In this document: piece by piece, positions 1 through 9,520 of the stretch | Layout: each line of letters starts with the position of its first letter | How positions within the stretch are numbered: position 1 is the stretch's first letter | Origin: Bacteroidales bacterium | GTDB lineage: Bacteria > Bacteroidota > Bacteroidia > Bacteroidales > UBA3663 | Reading direction: 5' to 3' | DNA: 64,000 nucleotides | Assembly (NCBI GenBank): GCA_017449065.1 | Contig: JAFSKF010000018.1 | Location: 1 to 64,000 of the forward strand | Translations under genes and position numbers: made by a program | The notes under the pieces: generated by a model | The model's input: only the letters and a program-made list of their open reading frames with translations | Told to the model about the DNA's origin: nothing | Databases searched by the model: none

Positions 1-561
1 ATGCAGGCGTCCGGCGGGCAGGAAATAGAGGTCGCCCTGGTGAGCCTCGTGCGTGGCAATCACGTCCTGCATGGGCGAATGCCCGTTCACGGGTTCTGCA
101 TTTGCGAGTTCCACATATTCATCGGGCGTGATGCTTTTCTTCAGGCCTGCATAGATTTTGGCTCCTACGTCGCTCTTGATGATGTACCACATTTCGGTCT
201 TGCCGTTGCAGCCGTGCCGTTCCTGCGCCAGTTTGTCGTCGGGATGTACCTGCACACTCAGATCCTGACGCGAGTCGATGAACTTGATGAGCAGCGGGAA
301 CTGATTACCGAACTTCTTATACACCTTGTCGCCCACCAGACGCCCCTTATATTTGTCGATGAGCTGCGTGAGGTTCAGGCCTACATCGACGTCGTCAATC
401 AGGCCGCGTTCGATGGCTACGCTCTCGTGTCCGGGCACGCCCGAAATCTCCCAGCTTTCACCGATGTTGGGTTGTGCCGTAAATATTCCCTTGAAGGGGG
501 CAATCTGATAACCGCCCCAGATGGTGGTCTTCAGGTAAGGGTCGAATTTATAGGGTTTCAT
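1..561 (-). CDS. manA: Mannose-6-phosphate isomerase, class I (partial, C-terminus off window)
   Basis: This gene starts at the ATG at 561-559 and runs off the left edge, leaving 187 residues from the N-terminus. The translation opens MKPYKFDPYLKTTIWGG and contains the type I phosphomannose isomerase signatures GESWEISG, QVHPDD and KTEMWY. In this family the Gln and His of QVHPDD and the Glu of KTEMWY belong to the zinc site. The enzyme interconverts mannose-6-phosphate and fructose-6-phosphate in the cytoplasm and has no signal peptide. It lies 23 bp after the GH88 gene on the same strand, so it is probably the last or a late gene of the catabolic operon that starts at the promoter at 6140-6171. 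Identification of the family is firm; a role in using mannose from the PUL substrate is inference. Confidence 0.93.
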   Translation of the reverse strand, partial: MKPYKFDPYLKTTIWGGYQIAPFKGIFTAQPNIGESWEISGVPGHESVAIERGLIDDVDVGLNLTQLIDKYKGRLVGDKVYKKFGNQFPLLIKFIDSRQDLSVQVHPDDKLAQERHGCNGKTEMWYIIKSDVGAKIYAGLKKSITPDEYVELANAEPVNGHSPMQDVIATHEAHQGDLYFLPAGRLH

Positions 562-584
562 ACTTTGTCGAACAAAATAAGTGT

Positions 585-1862
585 TTATTGTTTAGCTAAT
601 ACCTCCGGCTGCACGGCAGACTTCATTTTTCCCTGCGACTTCAGCAAAGCCTCAATATAATAGTAGTCGGCATAGCTGATGGCAGCATCGATTTCCGATC
701 CGGCAGGATGATGTCCGGTGGAATGTAGCAGGAATGCAGGACACGAAGCACCTCCCCTCCAGGCATCGCCTTGCAAGGTGAGCAACGTCTTGTCGGCAGC
801 CGCACGGTAACGTTCCGATTTCCCGGCAGGCACATAGTCTGCCAGTTCATACAAGGCGGAAGCAATGGCACAGGCTGCCGATGCGTCACGCGGAGCCACC
901 GTTTCGGATGGAGTCAGTTCCTTACCCGACGTTGGAATACGCGGATCGTTAAAGTCCCAGAAAGGAATCCCGTCCTCAGGCAGGCGGTCCAGATAGGTGT
1001 CAGTCACCTTCTGTGCGAAATCGAGATATTTCTGATCGTGCGTAAACCGATAAACCATCGTATATCCGTAGATGGCCCAAGCCTGTCCTCGTGCCCACAT
1101 GCTGTCATCGTTCAATCCCTGATGCGTGCAGGCATAAAGGAAATGTCCGTCAAGCGTATCGTAAACCGCCACGTGATAGCCGGAATAATCCGGACGAAAA
1201 TGGTTCAGCATCGTAGTGTTGGCATGATTGATGGCAATCTGACGCAACGAATCGTCGCCACCGTTCTGGGCTGCCCAGAAAAGGAGTTCCAGGTTGATCA
1301 TATTGTCCATGATAGTATTATGTCCGCCATAATCGGACACATGACGCGGCCACGAAAGGATCGTACCTGCCTTCGGGTTGTACAAGGTTGCCAACGTATC
1401 GGCTGCTGCCAGCAGCACTTGCTTGTAGTGCTCGCTGCCTGTCACCCGATATCCGTTCAAGAAACTGGTAATCACCAGAAAGCCCAAGTCGTGATCGTAG
1501 GCAGGTGTTTCGGCCAGAAACGCCAAGGGTTCCGTAAAGTTTTCAGCTTCCTGCAAGATGACAGAATCCCCGGTTGCCATATAGTCGTACCAAAGCACGC
1601 CCGGGAAGAACCCTCCGCACCACTCGGTCTTATCGACTTTACGGAGATTCCAATGGTGCTCACCCTGCAGAATGTTGCGGGGAGACATCGTATAATCGAT
1701 CTGGCCGCCGTTGGCAGAACGCAATTCATCGAGCGTGCGACGTACCTGCGTATCGCAGTACGAAAGATCGGCTTCTACATTCAAAGTGTCAGAGTTTGTG
1801 CTGCAAGCCGCACAGCCCATCGCACAAAGAACGAACGCAGACAAGAACCAGTGTTTACGCAT
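585..1862 (-). CDS. GH88 unsaturated glucuronyl hydrolase, lipoprotein
   Basis: The 425-residue product fits the GH88 family, which removes the 4,5-unsaturated uronic acid left at the end of oligosaccharides by polysaccharide lyases. The two aspartates expected by comparison with Bacillus UGL are visible: D125 in HDLGF and D186 in IMDNM. The N-terminus is a lipoprotein-type signal (hydrophobic stretch, then AMGC/CAAC; Cys17 or Cys20), so it is probably anchored facing the periplasm. It sits 25 bp downstream of a heparinase-fold lyase gene, and the two would act in sequence: lyase, then unsaturated-uronate removal. Whether it prefers unsaturated glucuronyl or galacturonyl ends cannot be told from sequence. 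GH105, the related family, is less likely given the motifs. Confidence 0.9.
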   Translation of the reverse strand: MRKHWFLSAFVLCAMGCAACSTNSDTLNVEADLSYCDTQVRRTLDELRSANGGQIDYTMSPRNILQGEHHWNLRKVDKTEWCGGFFPGVLWYDYMATGDSVILQEAENFTEPLAFLAETPAYDHDLGFLVITSFLNGYRVTGSEHYKQVLLAAADTLATLYNPKAGTILSWPRHVSDYGGHNTIMDNMINLELLFWAAQNGGDDSLRQIAINHANTTMLNHFRPDYSGYHVAVYDTLDGHFLYACTHQGLNDDSMWARGQAWAIYGYTMVYRFTHDQKYLDFAQKVTDTYLDRLPEDGIPFWDFNDPRIPTSGKELTPSETVAPRDASAACAIASALYELADYVPAGKSERYRAAADKTLLTLQGDAWRGGASCPAFLLHSTGHHPAGSEIDAAISYADYYYIEALLKSQGKMKSAVQPEVLAKQ

Positions 1863-1887
1863 AGTTTTAGTTTTTGGGGTTATCCAA

Positions 1888-4176
1888 TCATTCTTTTTCC
1901 GGAAGGTGTATCACATTCAGCTTTCCCTTGTAGGTTTTGCCCATCACCTTCACTTTGGCGCTATCGCAATCGGTCGAAACGATGAGCTGACGAGTTCCGT
2001 CGGCATGCTCCACTAAAACAGCGACTGCGCTGGTTGTTTTTTTGTCCAATATTTTTACATCCGGATAGGTCACTTGCCGGATGGTGCCCGGCTTGGACTC
2101 CGAAGCAGGTTCAAACACAGAAACGAAAGGACGTGTCCAAGCCTCACCTCGCTGACGGGCTACGAATGTCAGCGTGGGCTGGCCTTTGATGTTATAGGGC
2201 ATATCGTTGATGCGCGACAAACCTTCGGTGGTGGGAGCCAGACACTGGAAGACCGTCCGGTCGGCCTCGCCTTTGGTCCATTGGGTCATCGTGACGTCTC
2301 CGTCGCTCCAGAGCTGCTTAGCGCGGGGTGTCATGAACTTCTCGTCGGGGTGCATCACATACGTCACCTTCACGTCTTTGTCCGTCTCGGCACTCATCTT
2401 GTCGAACAGATAGCTGTAGGCATACAGATGCGCTCCGGCAAAAGCCAGTTCCTGTGTGGGTTGCAATGGCAGCAATCCGTTTGTTTGGGCATCGCTGGTA
2501 TGCATAATCTGTCCGACGTTGTGGTAGAAGTAATCGTGCATCCGGTCCTGCCCATCCTGCCTGCGGCTACGGAAGATATCCACGAAATAACCATTCTGAT
2601 CGCCCGTGGTAACCAATATCACCTGCCGGTTCTGATTGCTGCGGGTTTCGGGTTCGAAGAAATAGACCTCGCTGATCTGGGCGGTGATACCCTCTCCGAT
2701 CGTCTCTTCATCGTTGCGCAGAATCTGCAACGGATGGTTCGACTTCATCACGGCATAGGTTGAGACGCCGTCAACGCATACGGTGTTATGGGCCGGGAAC
2801 TGCGAATAATATTCCTTATAGTCGTCTCCGCTGTAAAGGCTGTAACCGATGCCGCCATCGGGTGCCAGGCGCAAGCCTCGTCCGTAGAGTTCCAGACTCG
2901 GACCATTCGCGTGCATATGGTTGCCATCGCTACCGTTGATGGCAAAGGCAAGACTCTTCAGCCGGTCCATGCCATTGCGCTGTATCAGCCAGGAAGTCCG
3001 GGGGGCTGCAAACGTCCGGCTAGGTTGCAACGACTTCAGATCGATGCCTAATTTCCGGTAAATATCTGGATTCAGCCTTCCGGGGTGGGTATCACCGAAG
3101 CCGATGGTCATGCTGTCGGGGAAAAGATATTCGACATTGTTGCGGGCTGCCAGAGCGATGATAGGCAATTGCTGCATCAAGTCGCGTCCGAGCTGTTCTT
3201 TATACAGACGCACAAACTCTGCCAGATCGCCCAAAACCACTTGACTGTAGCCCGGACACTCGCACCAGATACCGTTGGCAGGATCATATCCGTAGTCGGT
3301 CAATGCCTTCAGACTCCACTGGCGGATGCTCTTGCCGGTCTCTACTATCTCGAAATAATGCTCCTGCCCTTTACCGTCGGCATAGGCTGAGTTAGGCTGT
3401 AACACTTGTCCGATATTGAAGATAAACCGCGCCTGCATCAGGTCCCAGTTGTTGTGGGGCACACCGTTCTGTTCGATGACATCGGCCCAATGCTTGAAGG
3501 CAGCCTCGTATTCCTGTGCCTTGAACTCGCCTGCCCCGAAACCTTTATAGTCTTTCAGGATTGCATAGAGTTGGGTCAGTTTGGGAACCACGTCCTCATG
3601 AATCACCTCCTGTGTCTGCAATCCGTAAAGCGTCTGCATGTGTCCGTGGTCAAGGTCCAATGGCATCTTCGTATAGAGCACGCCCATCAGGTAGGTGTCG
3701 AGCACCCGCCATGCTGCCCGCGCATATTTGTCTTCACCGGTCTTCTGCCACAATTTGGCGGCATCGAGTGCTGCGCCGGCAATCTCCAAATTGAGGCTAC
3801 CAATGATGTTGCCGGTCTGGCTGATAGCCGCCCACTCATAAGGTTCTCCCACCAGATTCCGGTTGCGCAGATACATACCGCGTGGATCCTCTTGACGGGC
3901 TTCCAACTCCTCCAGTTTCGGACGGGCATAAATCGTCACGTGACTGCGGGCTCCATTGAACTGCAAAGTTGGAACAGCAGCCGAGTCGCCTCCACAATGG
4001 TCGTAGCGTTCGCCTCGCATATACTGCTGGGTGGCATGGGTGTTCCAATGCATCTGTAAGCGGTCGGAGAGCCAAGTCTCTCCGCGATCGACGTAACTGT
4101 CGATCTTCGCCTTGTTCTGTCCGAAGGCTGGACCGACGGCAGCAAGTACTAATAGGAATAGAAGATATTTGCGCAT
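1888..4176 (-). CDS. Heparinase II/III-fold polysaccharide lyase
   Basis: The 762-residue protein has a typical Sec signal peptide ending near FGQ. It then has an all-helical N-terminal half, as in the alpha/alpha toroid of heparinase II/III enzymes, and a C-terminal beta-rich half. The family-typical beta-sandwich entry is visible around residues 415-480: DGNHMHANGPSLELYGRG, then SQFPAHNTVCVDG, where His and Asn residues contribute to the active site of this fold. Such enzymes cleave uronic-acid glycans by beta-elimination and leave unsaturated ends that the adjacent GH88 can remove. The gene lies 11 bp after GH97 and 25 bp before GH88 in one operon. I cannot assign a PL number; PL12, PL21, PL33 and PL37-type relatives are all possible, so the substrate is open. 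Confidence 0.8.
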   Translation of the reverse strand: MRKYLLFLLVLAAVGPAFGQNKAKIDSYVDRGETWLSDRLQMHWNTHATQQYMRGERYDHCGGDSAAVPTLQFNGARSHVTIYARPKLEELEARQEDPRGMYLRNRNLVGEPYEWAAISQTGNIIGSLNLEIAGAALDAAKLWQKTGEDKYARAAWRVLDTYLMGVLYTKMPLDLDHGHMQTLYGLQTQEVIHEDVVPKLTQLYAILKDYKGFGAGEFKAQEYEAAFKHWADVIEQNGVPHNNWDLMQARFIFNIGQVLQPNSAYADGKGQEHYFEIVETGKSIRQWSLKALTDYGYDPANGIWCECPGYSQVVLGDLAEFVRLYKEQLGRDLMQQLPIIALAARNNVEYLFPDSMTIGFGDTHPGRLNPDIYRKLGIDLKSLQPSRTFAAPRTSWLIQRNGMDRLKSLAFAINGSDGNHMHANGPSLELYGRGLRLAPDGGIGYSLYSGDDYKEYYSQFPAHNTVCVDGVSTYAVMKSNHPLQILRNDEETIGEGITAQISEVYFFEPETRSNQNRQVILVTTGDQNGYFVDIFRSRRQDGQDRMHDYFYHNVGQIMHTSDAQTNGLLPLQPTQELAFAGAHLYAYSYLFDKMSAETDKDVKVTYVMHPDEKFMTPRAKQLWSDGDVTMTQWTKGEADRTVFQCLAPTTEGLSRINDMPYNIKGQPTLTFVARQRGEAWTRPFVSVFEPASESKPGTIRQVTYPDVKILDKKTTSAVAVLVEHADGTRQLIVSTDCDSAKVKVMGKTYKGKLNVIHLPEKE

Positions 4177-4187
4177 TTGTTTTGTAC

Positions 4188-6122
4188 TTAAAGTTTCTCA
4201 ATCACGAACACAGCTCCTCCGGATTCTTCCAGATTCATTTCCAGATTCTTTCCGCCCTTGAACTTGTTCATAGTCGTGATTTGCACATTCGTCCGTGTGT
4301 TCAGATTCTTGTTCCCTTCATAACGGGTCACCCGGTATTTCTGTTTCTTGTCGAGGAACGTGGTTGGCAGCGTCAGGGTGCGGGCTTCTTTCCCGTTCAG
4401 AACGCCGACATACCACTTTTCGCCGCTACGCCGGGCAATGGCGGCATACTTGCCGATTTCGCCGGCTAAGGGCAGCGATTCGTCCCAGGAGGTTGGCACC
4501 TCAGCCCAAAGGGCGTTCTCGGCTTCGTCTTTGCAATCTGCAGGATTATCGTACCAGTAGAGGAACTGTATCGGACTGTATAGTACAACCGGTAGAGCCA
4601 GCTGGTGTGCGTGCGTGGTTTTGATTTTCCTCGAATAGTAGCAAGGTGTGTAATCGGCAGGACCTGCCACCATACGGGTGAATGCCAACGTCACATTATG
4701 GTCGGCTTCCGGAAATTCCTCGTTGCCGCCCACACCCTCCTGAGTCATCAGGTGCGGATAAGTGCGCGATACGCCCGTCGGCCGGTATTCGTCGTGGATA
4801 TCCACCATCAGCTGGTAGCGGGCACATTTGGCAACTGCCTCATGCAGCCAGGTGGTCCAATGCTGGTTGCCGATCTGCACGAACCCGAACTTAATGCCTG
4901 CCAGGCCCCATTCCTTATAGACCGGCAGCATCGCGTCGAGCTGGTTGACCAACGCCCGCTGGTTGACATAAACCCATACGCCAATGCCTTTCTGCCGGGC
5001 ATACTGGCAAATGGCTTTCATGTCGAGGTCACGCTGTGGTGAGGGCTGGGTGGCATCCGAAGCCTTGTCCCACTCGGGACCGTACCATCCGGCATCCAGA
5101 TGCACATACTGCAAACCTTTCCGTGCCGCGAAGTCGATGTATTCGAGCACCGCTTTCTGGTTCAGCTGGCAGGCGCGGATCACTTTACCCGGCTTGATGT
5201 ACGAGATATCTTCCTGCCGGCAAGGCTCGTTCAGATTCAGCAGAAGTTCCTCCCGGCACATCAGGTCTTTGGGTTCGCTAACAGCCATCACCACGCGCCA
5301 GGGACAATTATATGGTGTGATGATGTCGGCGCAATCGTACATGCTGGCATGAAGCGTATGCTGCTTCGTAGTATCGAGTTCGAACTTAGTACGCACAAAA
5401 TCGACCACCCCTGCCTCTGCCAGACACACATAAGTATCATCGGGCAACGACATCGTCAACGGACGCTCACATTCTCCCGCCCAGTTTTCCAAAGGAAGCA
5501 GGGAGTAGGGTCCTTGTGCCCATTTCTCGTAATACGCCCGGGTACCGGCCGGCATCGAAAACTGCGTCTGTTCGCCAGTGATGTGAACAAACAGGCCGTT
5601 GGTAGCCAACGGGAAATGATAGCGGAAAGCGATACCCTCGTTGTAGGCCCTCACTTCAAGGTTCATGAAGTAGGTGCGCTCTTTGTTATAGCCACCCAGG
5701 TCGGAAGCCTTGGCATTGCCCTCGCCTTTCTTGAATTTCAAAGTGAGCACGTTATACCGGTTGCGTATAGTGGCGTTCTCGCCGTAAGGGGGTGTCCAGA
5801 CTTCATCGACTGACGTCGTGTCTTGGCCGATGTACGACAGATTCTCGCCCCACACTTTGGCATTATCGTTGGGCACGCCCAAGGCATTCTCAAAGTACTG
5901 GTTTTCGACAATGACACCCAATGCGGATTTCTCCACAACGGTCTTGCCGAGGTATTTCACTTCGTAATACATCTGCCGGGCCTGTCGGGCATCGGCTTCC
6001 TGCGTAAACCGGAACTCGTAGGTCTGGTCGGGCGACTGAAGCGAGAACTGCTCCAGCACGTCGGCTTGGCCTACCATCGGACATCCGATCGCTAAGGCGA
6101 TAATGGCTGAGAATCTATTCAT
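4188..6122 (-). CDS. GH97 alpha-glycosidase (SusB-like family)
   Basis: I chose the ATG at 6122 (644 residues, MNRFSAIIALAIG...) rather than the longer reading frame from 6206. The extra 28 residues precede a good signal peptide, and the region holds a promoter (6140-6171). The protein has the GH97 layout: N-terminal beta-sandwich, central (beta/alpha)8 barrel, and C-terminal sheet. The segment VDIHDEYRPTG followed by MTQEGVGGNEE is characteristic; in the retaining alpha-galactosidase branch the Asp in this position is the nucleophile, so a retaining enzyme is more likely than an inverting SusB-type alpha-glucosidase. It would act in the periplasm on alpha-linked terminal sugars. Substrate assignment as alpha-galactoside is inference from that motif. 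Confidence 0.9.
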   Translation of the reverse strand: MNRFSAIIALAIGCPMVGQADVLEQFSLQSPDQTYEFRFTQEADARQARQMYYEVKYLGKTVVEKSALGVIVENQYFENALGVPNDNAKVWGENLSYIGQDTTSVDEVWTPPYGENATIRNRYNVLTLKFKKGEGNAKASDLGGYNKERTYFMNLEVRAYNEGIAFRYHFPLATNGLFVHITGEQTQFSMPAGTRAYYEKWAQGPYSLLPLENWAGECERPLTMSLPDDTYVCLAEAGVVDFVRTKFELDTTKQHTLHASMYDCADIITPYNCPWRVVMAVSEPKDLMCREELLLNLNEPCRQEDISYIKPGKVIRACQLNQKAVLEYIDFAARKGLQYVHLDAGWYGPEWDKASDATQPSPQRDLDMKAICQYARQKGIGVWVYVNQRALVNQLDAMLPVYKEWGLAGIKFGFVQIGNQHWTTWLHEAVAKCARYQLMVDIHDEYRPTGVSRTYPHLMTQEGVGGNEEFPEADHNVTLAFTRMVAGPADYTPCYYSRKIKTTHAHQLALPVVLYSPIQFLYWYDNPADCKDEAENALWAEVPTSWDESLPLAGEIGKYAAIARRSGEKWYVGVLNGKEARTLTLPTTFLDKKQKYRVTRYEGNKNLNTRTNVQITTMNKFKGGKNLEMNLEESGGAVFVIEKL

Positions 6123-6139
6123 CGTAACTGTTTTTTGTG

Positions 6140-6171
6140 CAAAGATAGGAAGATTCTGGAATGTCTCCAAA
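6140..6171 (-). promoter_or_regulatory. Bacteroidetes-type promoter for GH97-lyase-GH88-manA
   Basis: Read on the minus strand there is TTTG (6171-6168), a 20-bp spacer, and TATCTTTG (6147-6140). This matches the Bacteroidetes sigma-ABfr consensus TTTG-N19-21-TAnnTTTG. Transcription should start about 6133, just 10 nt or so before the chosen ATG at 6122. It gives the GH97-heparinase-GH88-manA group its own start separate from the upstream GH127/MFS genes. Confidence 0.75.
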
Positions 6172-6210
6172 GATTTCCAAATGTATATACGTTCATCGGT
6201 GGGCATACGC

Positions 6211-8154
6211 TCAATGGGTCTGCCAATAAATGACGTATCTTTGTCGATGGGTTTCGTAAAGCGGCTTCACTGGGATGCCGTCCTGTGTCATCCACATCAA
6301 CCCGTCCTGCCTTTTCAGCTGGCTGAGATCCAAAAGCACGCTTCGCAACGATGCAGGGACGGCATAGTCGTACCCATAGTAGTCGTTGTGTTTCTGCGGG
6401 TCGCTCCAGCAGTTCATTTCCTCGGTGCCTAACTGACCGGCCAGCAGTACTGGACCATAGAACACCGCCACACGATGCGGATCATCGGGTGTGGCTTCGG
6501 TTCTGAGCGACATCGGCATCGTATATTCCACCACATCGCCGTCTTTCCAGTTCCGCCGAAGCACGACGTAGCCAGCTTTGTCGGTTTTGGCCGATGCCTT
6601 CTTCCCGTTCACACGAACGCTGACGGTTCCCGCCCACGAGGGTTTGCGCAGCAGCATCGTGAACTTTCCGGAGCCGGACACCTTGAGCCGGGTGGTCTCT
6701 TCTTGCGGGAAGCGGGTTTCCTGCCGAAGCACGATGCCCCTCTCCTGCCAGTCGAGCTGGGTGGGAATGAAAAGGTTAACATACAGGCTGTCGTTCCCCG
6801 GATTGTGCCAATAAACACTTTCGGCATACTTACTATGGCTCTCGAACGAACTGCCCACGCAGCACCAGAAACTCTGGTCGTAGGTGGAATAGAGCTTGTA
6901 GGCTCCCGTCTGGGTTGGCAGGAAATAGTGCACCATGCCGGTTTCGGGGTCCTGCTGACCCAGAATGTGGTTCATCAACGCCCGCTCGTAGTAGTCGAAA
7001 TAGGTGGCATCGGCAGGATTGAGTGCATAGAGTTCCCGCGTCAGTTTGAGCAGATTATATGTGCAACAGGTCTCACCGGTATTGCCGGTCAGATGCTTGC
7101 TGGTGGTAGCGGGATCGAAGAAATGTTCTTTGTCGCTCAGACATCCCGGAGCCAGCACATGGTGTCCGATCATCTCGTGCCAGAAAGCATTCACCATCTC
7201 GTAAGCCGAAACGTCCGAGGCTGCCGCATGCGGATTCTTCGGTAAGCCTAACTGATAGCTCCGGAGTTCGGCCGCCGTCTTGGGCAGGAAGGTATTGCAA
7301 TGCTGGGTTCCCATATTGAAATCCCGGGCATACAGCGGATCGGTCTTTTCGTTGTGATAGAAGAACCGGGCATTCCTGAGGTCATCGGCATTACCGGTCA
7401 ATGCATACAGGTCGTAGAAAGCCTCGCCGATGCCTCCGAATTCGTTCCGCAAGGCCCGTTGGCGCACTGCTTCTGCCGATGGGGCTTTTCCGTCGGTATA
7501 TCGGTTCAGGTTTTCTTCGCTCAGGAAACGGGTCGCCCATGCCGAAAAGTCCTTGCAGATGGCCAGTGCCGTTTCGTTGCCTGACAGCCGGTATTGCTGC
7601 AAAAGACCTGCCATGATTTTATGGATCGTGTACCAGGGTGCCCAGACGGAAGTCCCCTTCAGATTGCGTTTCAAAAGTCCCTCGGGGAAGGCCGATAAGT
7701 AGCCGGTTCCGATGGTTTCCTGGCATTCCCGAAGGCCTGCCACCAGACTATCGCCTTTCAGCTTGAATATTTCCTGTCGCGTATTGGCATACATCAGGGC
7801 GTAAGCCGAGAGCAAGTGTCCGATGGCATGTCCGCGCAGATCGCAATCCAGACTTTCCCATCCGCCCAGTTTCTCCACCTTCTGCTTTCCGCTATAGCCG
7901 CCCTCTAAGGCTGCCCAGGCTCCGGCTGTGGTTTGGAAACTATGCAGCAACCGCGTCACCGGGAAACTGCAAATCCAAGCCGAATCGAGTTGCTGGTTCC
8001 GACGCCATTTCGATCCGTCGGTAAGCTGCACGCGCTGCAATGGGAAGGCTTCGGCCTGCAGTTTGACGGGTTGCGTGACGGGAGTTCCGTCCGATGCTGC
8101 CTTCAGCACACAGCCGACCGTCAGCAGCCCCACAATCAACAGTATCTTATTCAT
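6211..8154 (-). CDS. GH127-type (DUF1680) glycoside hydrolase, putative beta-L-arabinofuranosidase
   Basis: The 647-residue product begins with a signal peptide and then shows the alpha/alpha-barrel family formerly called DUF1680. The zinc-cysteine active site typical of GH127/GH146 is present: E361 and C363 in GETCC, and C431-C432 in FWCCVGSS. In the Bifidobacterium longum enzyme HypBA1 the equivalent Glu and two Cys hold zinc and the remaining Cys is the nucleophile. E244 in GGIGEAF lies where the family has another active-site Glu. Known members release beta-linked L-arabinofuranose, although other specificities exist. The gene follows the MFS transporter by 10 bp and is probably co-transcribed with it. 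Family is secure, substrate less so. Confidence 0.88.
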   Translation of the reverse strand: MNKILLIVGLLTVGCVLKAASDGTPVTQPVKLQAEAFPLQRVQLTDGSKWRRNQQLDSAWICSFPVTRLLHSFQTTAGAWAALEGGYSGKQKVEKLGGWESLDCDLRGHAIGHLLSAYALMYANTRQEIFKLKGDSLVAGLRECQETIGTGYLSAFPEGLLKRNLKGTSVWAPWYTIHKIMAGLLQQYRLSGNETALAICKDFSAWATRFLSEENLNRYTDGKAPSAEAVRQRALRNEFGGIGEAFYDLYALTGNADDLRNARFFYHNEKTDPLYARDFNMGTQHCNTFLPKTAAELRSYQLGLPKNPHAAASDVSAYEMVNAFWHEMIGHHVLAPGCLSDKEHFFDPATTSKHLTGNTGETCCTYNLLKLTRELYALNPADATYFDYYERALMNHILGQQDPETGMVHYFLPTQTGAYKLYSTYDQSFWCCVGSSFESHSKYAESVYWHNPGNDSLYVNLFIPTQLDWQERGIVLRQETRFPQEETTRLKVSGSGKFTMLLRKPSWAGTVSVRVNGKKASAKTDKAGYVVLRRNWKDGDVVEYTMPMSLRTEATPDDPHRVAVFYGPVLLAGQLGTEEMNCWSDPQKHNDYYGYDYAVPASLRSVLLDLSQLKRQDGLMWMTQDGIPVKPLYETHRQRYVIYWQTH

Positions 8155-8164
8155 TATTCAGTTG

Positions 8165-9322
8165 TTATTTCTTTACAAAAAAAGCACAATAGGTAAGATA
8201 GGCAATCTGTGCGGCAATCACCAAGGCACCTCCCATGATGCCGGCCTGCTCGTTGGCTGTACCAACCAGGAATGACACCGTGCCGCCAGCCACAGCCATA
8301 ATCATCAGACCACTGATTTCGTTGGCCTTGTCCGGACGGTGCTTCAATGCCATACCATACACGATGGGGAAAACACAAGAGCAGCAGAATCCGATGCCTC
8401 CGATGCAGATGAAATCGAGCTGCTCATGGCTGAAGAGGGCCAGCGCTACGGCAAAGGCCAGACAGGCAATAATGTTCAACCGGAAGTAGCGCACCTCCGA
8501 CAGCTTGGTCATGAGGAACATACCGATGAAAGCTCCGATGGTACGGCAAACAAAATACACCTGCGGGGCGATGCCTGCGGCCTCTTTGCTGTAGTCGAAT
8601 CGCGAGATCATCACCTTCGAGCTCAGGAAATTGGTGCTGACATCGGTTCCTACGGCAAAGAAGATGCCGAAGAAAAGCAACAGTATGGTCTTATCGGAGA
8701 GCAGCGCCAACGTCTGGCTGACCTTTGAACCTTGCTGCGACATCTCCCGCTCAATGGGTGTCAGGAGCAGCCAAAGTCCGGAAACCAGTGTGATGGCACC
8801 CATGATGGGGAAGCACAGATACCACTTGCCTTCGTCACCACCACCCAGCCACTTGACGGCCGCCAGGACGATGAACGGACCGACGAACGAGGAGATTGCC
8901 TTCACCACCTGACCTGCCGTCAGGCTGCTGGTAAGCAGACGCTCGCTGGTAATGACGTTTTGCAACAAGGGGTTGAGCGACACCTGCAAGATGGCGTTGC
9001 CGATACCTAAGAAAGCATAGGCAGCAAGGGTCATCGCGCTGTTATAGTGAATCAGCGGCAATATCATACCCACGATGGTAATGGCCATCGACAGCAGCAC
9101 CGTATTCTTACGTCCGATGCGGTTCATCATCAGTCCGAACGGAATACCCAACAGGAAGAACCATACAAAGACAACCGACGGAATGAGTCCCGCCATCGTT
9201 GGCGACCAACCGAAAGCCGAGGCTGCATAGTCACTTGAGATGCCTACGATGTCGCAGAATCCCATGATGAAGAAAGCAAACAGGACGGGCAATATCGCCC
9301 CTACATTCTTTTTATTTTCCAT
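8165..9322 (-). CDS. MFS sugar transporter
   Basis: From the ATG at 9322 the protein is 385 residues (MENKKNVGAI...); the frame is open further upstream but the added residues look non-coding. It has about twelve hydrophobic segments and the major facilitator layout, with the cytoplasmic loop signature NRIGRKNTV after the second helix. Overall it resembles the sugar-MFS group that includes FucP-like and other monosaccharide:proton symporters of Bacteroidetes PULs. It would import a monosaccharide or small product released in the periplasm. It heads the MFS-GH127 pair. I see no clean TAnnTTTG promoter upstream, but a set of spaced 22-bp repeats lies there. The sugar carried is unknown. Confidence 0.85.
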   Translation of the reverse strand: MENKKNVGAILPVLFAFFIMGFCDIVGISSDYAASAFGWSPTMAGLIPSVVFVWFFLLGIPFGLMMNRIGRKNTVLLSMAITIVGMILPLIHYNSAMTLAAYAFLGIGNAILQVSLNPLLQNVITSERLLTSSLTAGQVVKAISSFVGPFIVLAAVKWLGGGDEGKWYLCFPIMGAITLVSGLWLLLTPIEREMSQQGSKVSQTLALLSDKTILLLFFGIFFAVGTDVSTNFLSSKVMISRFDYSKEAAGIAPQVYFVCRTIGAFIGMFLMTKLSEVRYFRLNIIACLAFAVALALFSHEQLDFICIGGIGFCCSCVFPIVYGMALKHRPDKANEISGLMIMAVAGGTVSFLVGTANEQAGIMGGALVIAAQIAYLTYCAFFVKK

Positions 9323-9436
9323 AATGATGCACATTTTTAATTTTATATAGAATACGAACGCCCCGGGGCTTTTACTCAATCAGGTATTTGTTTATCTTTC
9401 ATAGGGGCATATAATCTCATTGATAAAAAAACTTTA

Positions 9437-9520
9437 TGCCTACGGAAAATTTGCTGGTTGCCTATGAAAAATTTGCACGATGCCTATAAAAAAATTGCGC
9501 GATGCCTATGCCGCAAAAAA
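9437..9520. repeat. Four direct 22-bp repeats between divergent genes
   Basis: Units start at 9437, 9459, 9481 and 9503. Each begins TGCCTA and continues into an A/T-rich stretch with TTGC near the end; the fourth is degenerate. The spacing is exactly 22 bp, about two helical turns. They sit between the divergent MFS gene (start 9322) and the secreted-protein gene (start 9663). The rest of this intergenic stretch (9323-9662) is A/T-rich and shows only a weak promoter-like TATCTTAG just before 9630. Confidence 0.75.

Noticed and set aside
1-660. Long plus-strand frame of 219 codons
   Set aside because: It is antisense to mannose-6-phosphate isomerase, whose motifs are clear on the minus strand.
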